From positions 15,480,001 through 15,544,000 of the forward strand of contig JAWZYU010000001.1 of the NCBI GenBank assembly GCA_038380435.1: a stretch of DNA of 64,000 nucleotides, written 5' to 3'. Source of the stretch: Ryuthela nishihirai (taxonomy: Eukaryota; Arthropoda; Arachnida; Araneae; Heptathelidae). The translations under genes were made by a program, and so were the position numbers. Below, one piece after another: positions 22,372-32,910 of the stretch (its first letter is position 1; each line of letters begins with the position of its first letter). The notes beneath the pieces are model-generated. The model did not search any database. It had not been told where the DNA came from and saw only the letters and a program-made list of their open reading frames with translations.

Positions 22372-22440
22372 GCAGCTGCTTGCCACAGAGGTCTGGCTGG
22401 AGCTTTTCAGTGTAATACACTATAGAGAAGATCTGTGAGT
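22372..22440 (-). repeat. SINE2 remnant (3' end)
   Basis: Contains CATCAAGCAGCTGCTTGCC and ACAGAGGTCTGGCTGGAGC, matching the 3' end of the SINE2 family better preserved at 41780-41975. Diverged and truncated. Confidence 0.6.
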
Positions 22441-23003
22441 AAAGCGAGATAGAACCAGAAAGACAATACAAAAAACGAAACATTCATTCCTTATCCGTGG
22501 TTGAAATCCAGGCATCTTTGATCAGTAATGAAACACACTTACCACTCTGATCGCCCTTTTATACCGTATTAGTCTTATTAAGAGGTTTGTGGTAGTCGAG
22601 AAAATGATAAATAGGTGAGCATGTTTGATAGATAAACGGATTAGTTCAGGAATCTAAAACATTTTTTAGCAATTTTTATTGCAGCATACTGCTATTGTCC
22701 TAATATATGTCAGAAGAGTTGTGAGTCGTTAGAGGCCCACTGATATGATGAAAGTATCATATTGGGTCATATGAGCATATTTAGAAGCGAGTTTCATCCA
22801 ATTGGATTGTTTTGCCCAAGGAGTTTTTTTAAGAGCGATACCGCGATGCATTGATTAAATTTGTTGTCTTTTCATTATTTTTATTTTCCTTATATTTCTT
22901 TGTGTCAGCAGCTTTATTTATTTTCCTTCGCGAAAGATCGGTCTATTTTCGTAGAAGGCGGTGGCCGGAACAATTCCTTGGTATTGAAATTATGATGGAT
23001 CTA
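22441..23003. other. Unassigned DNA
   Basis: No gene recognised. The 65-codon plus frame at 22851-23048 has a hydrophobic start but runs into the tandem duplication and has no family resemblance. Confidence 0.35.
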
Positions 23004-23337
23004 GAAAAGAATAAAGAGGGGGAGGGGGAAAAATCAATTCGAAATTAACTAGAACGCCGTTCCGGTATACATTTTCGTCTTTCGTTTAATGGTCCTTAAA
23101 ATGTTTTCCAAAAATAAGGGTAATATTTATATATTTAATTTTTTTTTCGCTTCTAATATTGTGAAAGTGGGAAAAGAATAAAGAGGGGGAGGGGGAAAAA
23201 TCAATTCGAAATTAACTAGAACGCCGTTCCGGTATACATTTTCGTCTTTCGTTTAATGGTCCTTAAAATGTTTTCCAAAAATAAGGGTAATATTTATATA
23301 TTTAATTTTTTTTTCGCTTCTAATATTGTGAAAGTGG
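23004..23337. repeat. Perfect 167-bp tandem duplication
   Basis: The unit beginning GAAAAGAATAAAGAGGGGGA occurs at 23004-23170 and again, base for base by my reading, at 23171-23337. The unit is G/A-rich at its start and T-rich at its end. No coding content. It is either a very recent duplication or an assembly duplication. Confidence 0.92.
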
Positions 23338-24167
23338 GAGCATGCATCCACCCTAGATACGGCCCTGATTTAAACATAGTGACTACTTTCATATAGAACA
23401 GACACTCCCCGACTTAAGTAAACGGTACCGTTTTCCGCAAACCCTTACGTAAGTCGACCCACCCATCAATTACCCCTATATACAACAATCAAGTGTTATA
23501 TCTTAAATTGTTTCTCCGTAAAGAAAATGCATTTTAAATAGTTGTCAGTATAAGTTACTTTGGTATGAAGCACAACTAGAAATAATGAAAAAAAATTGCC
23601 TGAACTAACAAACTTTTGAAAAAGTACGAGAATTCCGTGAGTTTGCGTTCAGTGCTGGCTACAACAGGATAATGAGAGCAAGCATCATGTGAGATCTGTG
23701 TAAGTTGCGAAAGATCTACACCGCTTTACCACAGCAGCAGTACGTTATGGCGTAAAACAAAAGTATTTTAACTCGAACATTTAACATTGAGCTCATGGAA
23801 AAAGTTTCTTATGTCCGAGTTTACGTAAATATTACGTAAGTTGCGGAGTGCCCGTACTTTTTCTAAAATAACGCTTTCTTTGAAATACGCTATAGGAAAT
23901 GAAAAATGCAACAGTTGCAAGAAGTTATGCAAATGGGACGAAATTTAGGTAGGCGGAAGTATATGGAAATGCATGGAAATGATTACGTGTGCAGGACGAT
24001 CGAAAGGATTGGAAAGGCGCGAGCTGATATCACAGGTGCGGAGCAGTCAAACACAGAAAAAGGCAACCAAAGCTCTCATTTGACAAATGTACCATTATAT
24101 TTCCCCATCGCATTCGAAAGGTATAGTGGAACAACTCTTTTGATTAACGCACAAACTGACAAATGAC
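23338..24167. other. Unassigned DNA
   Basis: No supported gene. The 86-codon plus frame at 23906-24166 is unrecognised. Confidence 0.35.
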
Positions 24168-25430
24168 CATCGAAAAGCAAAAGGGAGACACACTGAGATA
24201 CCAGTGTGTCTTCCGTTTGGAAAAAAAGGAGGTTGTACACTTACCTGGCAGCGGGTTCCACCTCTTTTGGCCTTTAAAACAGTCCGAATTCTTTGGAGCA
24301 TGGAACTTACAGGATGCTGGATGCATTGTCCAAGAATGTTGCACTATGTGAAAATGATTGTGTCTTGCAGTTGCTGCAAATTGGACAGCAGCACAGAGTC
24401 GCTGCTAATAGCCCTTACCACCTCATCCCAAAGGTTCTCGATAGGTTTTAGATCTGGGGATTATGCAGGACAATGAAACAAGGAAAATTCGTCGGCACGT
24501 TCCTGGAACCATTCGGGAACGATACGTGCCTTGTGAGCATGTGCATTATCATGCTGAACGTGTCCATCCGAGTGAGGAAAAACTGTAGCTATGAAGGGAT
24601 GAACTTGGTCGGTAACGATGTCCAAATACACTGGGGCATTCAGATTTCCTTATATGGGTATCAGGTGGCTTAATGCATCCCAGGAAACTATTTTCCACAC
24701 CATCAAACCGCCACCACCGCCTGTACTTTTGACATCGGATAAGATGGTTCCATGGCTTTATGTTGATTGCACCAAATTCTGATCCTTCCATTAGCATGAT
24801 GCAAAAGAAACTTGATTCATCCGACCTTTTCCCAGTCCTCAACGGTTCAATGTCAATGCCTGCACCAATTGGATACATGCTTTCGTGTTCTTCGCTGAAA
24901 ACATAACTACTCGACATGGTCGGCGTCTGCCGTAGCCCATTCGTGATAAGGTCCGATATGTGGTGCACTCGTAGATAACTTTCTGCACATCAATGTTTAA
25001 TCCTGCTGTGATTTGCCTGGTTGTAACCTGTCTGTTTGCTTGCACGATTCCTACCAGTCTCTTTTGACCCCTCTGATCCAGAGGGTGTTTTTTCCCACAG
25101 GATCGCCAATTACTGGTAATTTTTTTGCTCTCCGCACCATTCTCTTTAAACAGTTGAAAGAGTTGTGTGTGAAAAGCCGAGGAGGACAGCCGTTTTGGAG
25201 ATGCTAAAACCGGCACGCCTAGCACCAACTCTCACGCCACGTTCAAAGTTGTTCAGGTCACTCGTTTTGTCCATTCTTATGCTCAATTCAACTCTAACTG
25301 ATGCTCAAAGAACTGGTCTGCCTGATTTATACCTCACACCACGATCACGTGACGTATTACGTGTGGTAATGAACCATTCATGTGATGAGAGGTGATGTAC
25401 CTAATAAACTAGCATCTCAGTGTATGTAAT
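24168..25430 (-). mobile_element. Tc1-like DNA transposon, defective transposase
   Basis: On the minus strand the transposase starts at about 25275 (MDKTSDLNNFERGVRVGARR) with a helix-turn-helix region SISKTAVLLGFSHTTLS, and continues in broken frames through YLDIVTDQVHPFIATVF, the second acidic block VQHDNAHAHKARIV and the third SPDLKPIENLWDEV to about 24200. The first catalytic block, near 24820, reads MNQVSFASC where DES is expected, so the first Asp is lost. Several frameshifts and stops occur. The 5' flank (25300-25400, with CACGTGAC and ACGTATTACGTG) matches the element at 26230. Confidence 0.88.
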
Positions 25431-25739
25431 AAAATGGTCTTGGTAAGTGAATTCTTCAAATTTCCTTTTAGAAATCATGATCTAATTGGAACATTCTTCT
25501 TGTATTTCACTTCATAAGACTTGATAATCATTACCAACATAACAAAACTTATTTTCCAGGAAACAGCTGTAATCTGAAATTTACACTTAACCCTTCACCA
25601 TCATCACGTGATTAACACTATTGATCGATTCTTTCCAATTATCCTTGTATTATTATTAACTACATTCTTGTTGCTTTTCGCTCGTCATTTATCGGTTTGT
25701 GTTTGTCAAAACAGTTGTTCCAATATATCATTCGAAGGC
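25431..25739. other. Unassigned DNA
   Basis: Nothing recognised. Confidence 0.4.
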
Positions 25740-25920
25740 GATGGAGAAACGTAATGATTTATATGTCGAATGAAAGCTTGTGACGCGGGGAGTGTCATAG
25801 CCTATAACAAATGACACCCCCATGCTTTCTTACCCTAAAAAGGGGAAATATGTAAATGATTGCTCCACTATATCTTCCGAACACGAGGACCTACAATTAC
25901 GAGATAATTGTCAAATGAAA
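25740..25920 (+). repeat. Single unit of the dispersed repeat also arrayed at 12480-12910
   Basis: Contains AATGAAAGCTTGTGACGC, GGGAGTGTCATAGCCTATAA and ATGCTTTCTTACCC followed by AAAAAGGGGA, the same block order as the minus-strand array upstream of the receptor exon. A further GTCAAATGAAAGC at 25911 is cut by the MITE. Confidence 0.5.
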
Positions 25921-25925
25921 GCTTA

Positions 25926-26092
25926 CCGTATTTTAACGTGTATAAGGAACCCCCTGATTTTTCATCAAAGATATTTTTATTTTAAGATACAATCATTTAT
26001 TTAAGAATACTATCCATGTATAAGAACCCCTCCCCTATTTTTGGGACCCAATTTTTGGCACAATGCGTTTTCTTATACACGTTAAAATACGG
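25926..26092. mobile_element. Short MITE with 21-bp perfect terminal inverted repeats
   Basis: The arm at 25926-25946 (CCGTATTTTAACGTGTATAA plus G) is perfectly repeated in reverse at 26072-26092, giving a 167-bp non-coding element. The TIR style and TA at the left edge suggest a pogo/Tigger- or Tc1/mariner-related MITE; the right flank has TGTA. Confidence 0.75.
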
Positions 26093-26354
26093 TGTATCCG
26101 GACCATCGTAGACTGCTTGGAATTTGGATTCCACCATTGACATGCTTCAGTTTTATTTTCTACATTTTGGGGCGCATATGAGAAATAGGTGTTCTTTAGT
26201 TGCACTGATATACCACTTCTAGTCACATAAATTGTTCATCCCAACACATAATACGTCACGTGACCGCGTGTGCAGTATAAATCGGATAGACTTCCTCTTC
26301 GAGCATCTGTTATAATTGGATTGATTGTCAGAATGGGAAAAACGATCGACCTGC

Positions 26355-26810
26355 AATCTATCGAGAATAACCTTACCAATTCCTAAACAGCTAAATAACT
26401 ATACACCAAATGACTTCTTTCTAGGGTTTTAGTCATCAAGTACTCCAAAACTGCAGCTAAGTGTACTGGTTTCTCAGAACCAATTCTTTTCAGATGTTGA
26501 TCACTATGCTTCAAACGATGAATTCTTCTTTTCCTTTACTAGATTATTAACACGATCACACTAATAAACTTATTTAACCTTCCGCGAACACACCAATTGA
26601 AAACATTTCTTCTTTATACTATAGAGCACAGACTAAAACAACCACGTTTTTCTTTACATAAATTCTTCCTAATTATAACTCGTTTATTCCTTATTTTTTT
26701 AAGTTCGTTCGAAGTGCTTAGTGACGTAATTCGCATGCTGAAGCACACGCGAGTATCAAATTGATACATCAAATCACAAGTTCATTGTAGCACGTTCATC
26801 TGTCGTAACA
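26355..26810 (-). mobile_element. Gypsy-like LTR, truncated at its 3' end
   Basis: Read on the minus strand it begins TGTTACGACAGATGAACGTG at 26810 and matches the solo LTR at 10117 to a final GAATTGGTAAGGTTA block near 26375. The end of the LTR is missing; the junction with the Tc1 5' part falls at a short shared ACCTG around 26349-26354. It is the downstream LTR of the adjacent internal fragment. Confidence 0.75.
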
Positions 26811-27300
26811 CTGTCCCCTCCTTAGGTCTTGTTCGTCACGAACAATTCTGGATTCCGAAGCTTCTTCAGTTCTTTGATGAAACGGGCCATACGATCCTTT
26901 GAAACACCTTGCACTTTGTAGTTGGACGTCGACGAATGTGATACTGTTAACTACCGTATGTGGACCTTCCCAAGGTTTCTGAAGTTTTCACAAAGGTCTC
27001 TTTTTTTCTATGTGGATTGTACAGCTAGACGATCTCCTTGATTCAAAACAGTTGCATTTGTTTTAATGTCGTACTTCGTTTAGGTTCTCTCGCTTTCGAA
27101 GTTGATGTTATGTCTGACGGAGTGGTGGATTTCTTCTAGTTGTTGTTGTAGTTCTTGTACGTAATGTGGGGTGAACACAGGCATTGCTTCAGGTCGACCA
27201 TATAACAGGTCACAGTGAAGACGCAATTCTCTTCCAAAGAGCGTTATGGAAGGTGTCTATCCAGTTGTCTCGTGCACTGCTGTTCTGTATACCAACAAAA
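26811..27300 (-). pseudogene. Gypsy-like pol, integrase C-terminal end, with polypurine tract
   Basis: The minus strand from about 27295 reads FLLVYRTAVHETTG, TPSITLFGRELRLHCDLLYG, YVQELQQQLEEIHHSVRHNI, YDIKTNAT and LNQGDRLAVQ, the usual end of Ty3/Gypsy integrase. A purine-rich AAGGAGGGGACAG at 26811-26823 immediately precedes the LTR, as expected for the plus-strand primer. Frameshifts and stops (for example within the TG-TPS segment) make it dead. Only about 490 bp of internal sequence remains. Confidence 0.8.
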
Positions 27301-27310
27301 ATATTGATAT

Positions 27311-27424
27311 ATGGCCCACACCATACCGCTGGTATGGTGTGGGTACCGTAGACCACATATGGTCTACATACCGTAGACCATATGTGGCCATATACCCACA
27401 CCATACCGCTGGTATGGTGTGGGC
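27311..27424. repeat. Nested palindromic block at the Gypsy/Tc1 junction
   Basis: Two copies of a near-perfect hairpin with 13-bp arms CCCACACCATACC/GGTATGGTGTGGG and a 3-base loop lie at about 27315-27343 and 27394-27422. Between them are two overlapping palindromic segments (GTAGACCACATATGGTCTAC and GTAGACCATATGTGG). The whole block can fold as one long inverted repeat or as several hairpins. Its right end runs into Tc1 sequence (GTGTGGGCCAACCATGG). Confidence 0.85.
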
Positions 27425-28312
27425 CAACCATGGGTTATCGATGCTAGAGGTGAGCGAACGGTATCCTGTACGGTATGAACCAACAGAAAGGAACCTGTGG
27501 AGCAACTCGCCCGTAATTTTAATGCTCGTGAATGGAATAATGTGTTACAACACACAGAACCCTGCTGAAAATAGGGTTGCGTAGCCGCAGGCCGCTACGA
27601 GTGCCCATACTAGCCTTGGTTCACCGTGGAAAGGCTTGCAATGGACATGCAAAAATCAAAACTGGACATTGAATGGTTGGAAGAAGATTGTCTGTCGGGT
27701 GAATCTCATTTCCTGTTGCACCATGTGGACGGCCGTATACGTGTGCGTCATTTACCTGGGGAAGTGTTTGCACCAGGATGCGCCATGGTACGAAAACAAG
27801 CTGGTGGAGGAAGTGTAATGCTTTGGAAAATGTTCTGCTGGGAAACCTTGGGTCAACTCATTCATGTGCAAGAAACTATGACGTCTACCACCTACTAAAC
27901 ATCATTACAACCAGTTACATCGTTTCATGGCAACAGTATATCTCTCTAGTAGTGCCTTCTTTCAGGATAAAATGACATGCCTCACATGCCCGGATTCTTC
28001 AAGAACGGTTTACGGAACATGAGGAAGACTCCCAGGTATTGCCCTGACCTCCAATGTTTTAGGATGATGGATTGATGTCTGGGGAGACAACAATCCAATC
28101 GAGCATCTTTGGTTTGTGTTGGAACAGCATATCCGATTTGCAGCGGCTCAATCACGTAACTTACAAGTGTTAAAGGATATGCTGTTAACGTGTTGGTACA
28201 AGATACCACAAGACACCTTTATAAATCTTGTAGCCTCCATGCCTTGCCATGTAAGAGCTATTTTGGCGACATGTGGAGGACCAGCAGTATAGTAAGGAGG
28301 TGGTCATAATGT

Positions 28313-28817
28313 TCTGATCAATGAACCCAGGGCATGAATGGAAACAATATCTTTGGTGTATATGAATGTATGTAGACTGAGGTAGTTTACATTAACAACA
28401 CCTGCCTAATACCCGTAGGGTCGCCTTTTGTCAGTAGTACAGCCTGTACAGGTTGGGGAATGGATTCCAAAAGGTGTTGCAGGGTGTCCTTTGGTAGCGC
28501 TACCCATGTGTTCCACAATGTGTCCTGTAATGCCTGCACGTTGCCAAGTGGAAGTTCGTCGCTTGCCATTTCCAGTAGATTACAAAGTTGCTCAGTTGGG
28601 TTGAAATCCGGTAAGTTGGGCGGCCCCAGGAGGAAACTAGTTTTCAACCTGCAGGGCCATGTGAAATGTCGTTATCTTGTTGATAAATTCCAGAGTTGTC
28701 TGAATATACTCTCAACATGAAGGGGTGTACTTAGTTGGTGACAATAGAAAATTTGATGGTCCCATCAAGCAGTTAATTCACTCTGATCAATGAACCCAGG
28801 GCATGAATGGAAACAAT
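28313..28817. repeat. 36-bp direct repeats flanking a Tc1-like fragment
   Basis: The sequence TCTGATCAATGAACCCAGGG and the next 16 bases (to ACAAT) is found at 28313-28348 and, identical by my reading, at 28782-28817. They bracket 433 bp that contains an unrelated transposase remnant. Confidence 0.85.
28387..28647 (-). pseudogene. Tc1-like transposase, C-terminal fragment
   Basis: The 86-codon minus frame reads LLGPPNLPDFNPTEQLCNLL, WVALPKDTLQHLLESIPQPV and AVLLTKGDPT, matching the C-terminal end of Tc1/mariner transposases (third acidic block and the SMP-like tail). The expected Pro-Asp-x-Asn-Pro-Ile-Glu is PDFNPTEQ. No N-terminal part is present. Confidence 0.75.
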
Positions 28818-29911
28818 CTCTAAACCATAATAACACTGCCATTCCCGACCTTGAGCCATCACCAGCGCCACAGACCGGTGCATTAATACACAAGGGGATG
28901 TTACTAATGCAAAGCCAACTCAGTGTATATATATTATATATGCTAACCAAAATACATAGCCATGTCACTCTCTAAATTTCGACATAAACTCTTTATTACC
29001 ACGAACTTTTAAAATTTTGATTGAAATTTCGATTATTTATATTGAAGCTTTTCCAATAAATAGCGCTTATGTTTTTTACACAATTCGATTACACCGCAAA
29101 AGTATTAACAATGTACTTATGATATATGCAAACAAATCAAATAAAAGCATAAATCAAAAGGCTTTAATCCTCAGAGGTTTTCTCGAAAATTTGGATTTAA
29201 TTATGTATCATTGTAAAGCTAATTACCAAGACAAGAGCCTCCCCTTTCCTTTCTCTTTCGGTTTATAGATTTTAGCTTACACCTTTCAATGAACATCACT
29301 TTAAATTGCTGCGGAAAGGTTTAATGGAATTGCGTAATTTAAACCCTCTAGCAGAACAAAGTACACAGTTTTTTAATTAATTTTTTTTCTATTGTTCTCA
29401 CATGGTTTCATGAATGTTTTGTCTTTACAGTTTAACAAGTATACATAATGCAACTGAAATTTTCCAAGAAAATCACCTCTATTAATCCTATTTATATCTA
29501 AACAGAATTAAAAATATAGTTTTGTTCGAATATTCTAGCAGTAATAAGAAGTTTAACTAGAGTGTTCTATGTCTCTTAAAAAGAATAGAAAGTAAAGTGA
29601 AGAAGAAATAAAAAATGATAAAAGAAAAGAATATCCTAAAATATCTGTTTTTGAAAAGTATGAATGGAATGAGAATTTATCATTATTGATTAAAGTACCT
29701 ACAAGACTGTTAGATCCTCTAGGTACTTCATCTATCTAAAATCCTCTAGAAACAGAAGATAGACAACTAAAAATGCTTAAAGAAAGGAAAGGAGAATGAA
29801 ATGAAGAGTGGAAAATTGAGTTAAAACAGATATCTAAGGAGCAAATTCTCTTTAAAGTCGGTGAAACATTCCTGTGTCTAAAAATGGAATTGTAGATAAG
29901 AATAATTTGGG
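28818..29911. other. Unassigned DNA
   Basis: No gene recognised. Plus-strand coding-like text around 29610-29900 (for example FEKYEWNENL, KVPTRLLDPLG) is interrupted by stops and matches no family I know. Confidence 0.35.
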
Positions 29912-30283
29912 TTGGTTTGTTTTACTTCTGAGAGGAACTTTTTCTGCGCATAATGGTCTAAATGAACAGGTCATAAGGACCTCAAGGACTCAGAGGAAGT
30001 TGGGGAAAGAGGTACACACAGAATAGTTATTAGGAGACAGACGTTAACCTCCCACCAAAGCGAATCCTGCATGTTCTTTAACTTTCATAAGGTGTGGTTC
30101 TCTCCTGTACATGAAGCCATTGTTTAACGCCCTATCCGACAGACGGAAGAATTTCTAAGTTTATTGGTGTCCCCTTTCTGACCGGGGGCAGGGTGAGGGT
30201 TAGCGGGTAAAATTATCAACGGAGGTAAAGTTGTGATTCGAAACTCGGAACTGCAGATTGCGAGGCTTGTGTGCTATACCGAC
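29912..30283 (-). repeat. SINE1, diverged copy
   Basis: Recognisable blocks TTTGGGTTGGTTTGTTTTAC, GGTCTAAATGAACAGGTCA and GGTGTCCCCTTTCTGACC. It is more diverged than the other copies and its tRNA head ends abruptly at the start of RTE sequence at 30286, so it inserted into or was recombined with that element. Confidence 0.8.
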
Positions 30284-30285
30284 AT

Positions 30286-31900
30286 CACCAATATCTGTTA
30301 CTTAGCTCTCAAGATAATTAAACTGAAACACTTGCTCAAGAGTGCGACCATTCAGATTAACTGAACCACAGCCTGCTGGCAAATTGTCTTTAGTTTTCTA
30401 TGTTTATTACCAAATCTACTCTACTACAAGTCTCATCAAGAGTTCTAATGAAAGTGTTCATCTCATCAACGTCATTTACCAAAACGGCCAAATCATCAGC
30501 ATAATCTAAATGAGAAATTTTGAAATCTCTAGACCGTTTAAAGGTCAAAATCGTTCCCTTGAAAAGAATTCCGAATAGCGTAATCAATAACCAAAGCAAA
30601 AAGAAAAGGAGAGGAAATGCACCCTTGTCGAACTCCACTAGCAATATTAAAAAATGCTGCAAATTTTGTCAACTCTCATACGTGATTCCGTGTTAATATA
30701 GAGATTTCATTATGTTAGCTGACTTGACAAGCATTCCATGTGATCTAACGATCAGCAAAAAATTATGTCCATCAACAGAGTCAAAAATCTTTTTGAAATT
30801 TATAAAACTAATTACCACAGGTTTCTGAAACTCTAAACATTTCTCAACAATATGCCTAAGTAAAAATATTTCAATTATGTGTTTCCTACCACTTCTTAAT
30901 TCACACTGTTCTTCACACGTTGTCCATTAACCAAATTCTTAATTCCATTAAGCACAACAACGCAAATAGTTTTACCTGGAACAGAAAGTGGGCTGATACC
31001 CCTATAGTTATCAAAAGAACTGCATTCACGTTTTTTAGAAATAAGGATAGTAAAAGTTCTGGTAAAAATTTTAGGAACAATGCTTTTATTATAAAAGATA
31101 TTCAAACTTTTCATCAGTCATTGGATAAGAGAAACACTCCCAACTCTAAGTATTTCAGTAGTAATTTTATATTCCCTTGGGATTTTGTTTTTTTTTGCAG
31201 TTTTAATTTTGATAGATAGCGAAAGTAACTCCAAAACGTTATATAGGGCCAACATTAAAGCCAGTAATGCATCTCTCCTCGTTACAAACAATGGGAGTAG
31301 AACTAGCCACATTGTTTAGAACATCTATGAAATGCTCAACCCATTAAGCTATCGCAGAAATCTCACCTTCAAAAACCTTATCATTATTATCATTCAATCC
31401 CTGTGCACCTGTCTGTTTCTACCACACAAAACTTCAACTATCTGGTACAACTCCCAGTTGTTGTGATGTTTACCTGCCTCCTCTGCTTTGCCAGCCAGGC
31501 TATCAAGCTAAAGATTCTTATCAGCTGTTAATTAATCCTTTACACGTTTATTAAGCTATTTTTAATGCTGTCTGTTATAGTGTTGATTCAAATTATTCTT
31601 GCGATTTCTTCTTTCGAAAATACGCTCCATCACTTAAATAACTTTGTTTCCTCTGATCCTTTTTACCAAAAACTCTACTGTTAGTTTTAAGAAAAGCATG
31701 TTTAAGCTGATTACATTCTCCTTCAACTTCAACGATAAGCAAACCACGATTGTCATAATGACTAAGTAGTTTATCATGGTATGCTTTGGCTACATCTGGA
31801 TCTTTCAGAGCTTCAGTGTTAAAGGCAATTCTTTTAACATTAGCAGAGCATTTCTGAAACTTCAGTTGTAAGACAGTTTTGACCAGGTAATGGCCAAACC
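30286..31900 (-). pseudogene. Old RTE-clade LINE copy (middle part)
   Basis: Aligned by eye with the 15.6-17.2-kb portion of the intact-order RTE copy. On the minus strand it keeps KISHLDYADDLAVLVNDVDE (30662-30390), the first RT block region near 31118-31312, and linker/endonuclease end remnants toward 31900. Many stops and frameshifts and no 3' tail. It is the oldest of the three RTE copies. Confidence 0.8.
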
Positions 31901-32193
31901 CAATATCGGTTCCGCTATGATTTGGTAGAGGATTGTGTCAGGTGACCATCGTAGATTTGACTGGGAAAATACAGGGTGTTTCAAAAAGGATGCGACCCTA
32001 AATATAAGAGAGCAGAACTTGCGCACATGTACATTTTTATGCCTTAATATTAGTCAGTTGGCATTACTGTACTCAAGGTTAACAGACTTTAACAGTTGAA
32101 ATGATCTTGTTAAGCGCTATCTCACTCAAGCATTCATTCCTTTGTGTTGTAGCAGCTATGTCGTTTTCTAAAAACGAACGTGTAGTGATATAC

Positions 32194-32355
32194 GGGACCT
32201 GGGTTCGAGCCCCGAGTAAGGCATGGATGTGTGTGTGTCTGTTTTCTGCTGAGGTCCTGCCATCCTCACAGACCTTCTACTATGACATATAAACTGACAG
32301 GCTCCTGTCAGACTTCTGTGTCAAGCAGCTGCTTGAGGGGGTATTTATTTTTTTA
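32194..32355 (+). repeat. SINE2, 5'-truncated, inside the mariner element
   Basis: Starts at GGGACCTGGGTTCGAGCCCC (B-box-like) and continues with GGCATGGATGTGTGTG, TTTCTGCTGAGGTCCTGCCA, AAACTGACAGGCTCCTGTCA and GCAGCTGCTTGAGGG to a T-rich tail. The tRNA A-box part is missing. It interrupts the transposase after ERVV. Confidence 0.8.
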
Positions 32356-32516
32356 TTATTTATTGTTGAGACTTAATGTGCGTACAAATCTTACAAACGT
32401 GTGAGAGAGGAGTTTGAGTTGAAGTTTCCTCAGTCTGCAGTTCCCAAGAAGTCGACAATATCTCGTTTGATTGATAAATTTTGTGACATTGGGTCTATAC
32501 AGGATCGAAAAAACCC

Positions 32517-32910
32517 TGGGGCGGAGGTGGCTCAGTTGGCAGCGCGCCGGGCTCGTAATCTGTAGTTCCCAGGTTCGAGTCCCAGCTGGGTCAGCGTTGA
32601 GATTTATCTCCGCAAAATTCCCCGCCCTGCCCACGGTCAGTAGGGGACACCGATGGGCTTGGAAAGGTCGCCGTCCGTCGGATGGGACGTTAAGCCGTGG
32701 CCCCGTGTGCGGGAGAGCCATACCCTGTGCACGTTAAAGAACACGCTGGATAGCCTTGACGGGAGGCTACCATCTGTCTCCCAACAGCTGTTCCAGTGGG
32801 TCCCCTCCCCCGACCTTCTCTGAGCCTTCGGGGTCCATGTGACCTGGCCATTTAGCCCATGGTGTGCAAAAAAGTGCCGCTCAGAGGTAAAACAACCTAA
32901 CCCAACCCAA
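32517..32910 (+). mobile_element. SINE1, full-length tRNA-derived copy with target-site duplication
   Basis: The best SINE1 copy, about 394 bp. The tRNA-like head has an A box TGGCTCAGTTGG (32528-32539) and a B box GGTTCGAGTCC (32572-32582), so it carries an RNA polymerase III promoter. The body ends with a tail containing ACAACCTAACCCAACCCAA (32891-32909). Direct repeats CGAAAAAACCC (32506-32516) and CGAAAAAGCCC (32911-32921) flank it. It splits the mariner transposase between DRKNP and the next coding block. Confidence 0.92.

Larger units (their letters stand above)
26225..28340 (+). mobile_element. Tc1-like transposon split by Gypsy-like sequence
   Basis: The 5' end (26225-26354) has the same CGTCACGTGAC leader as the 25.3-kb element and the transposase start ATG at 26333 (MGKTIDL). 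Transposase homology is then lost and resumes at about 27425 with VRYEPTER, RPLRVPI, WTLNGW, LLHHVDGRIRVRHLPGE and GGGSVMLWKMFCWETLG, continuing in broken frames (NPIEHLWFVLEQHIRF) to about 28280 and a terminal sequence near 28300-28325. The DES first-Asp block reads LSGESHFL, so Asp is replaced by Gly, and the helix-turn-helix part is missing. Confidence 0.85.

Noticed and set aside
24549..25228. Minus frames of 139 and 129 codons as separate genes
   Set aside because: They are parts or shifted frames of the Tc1-like transposase.
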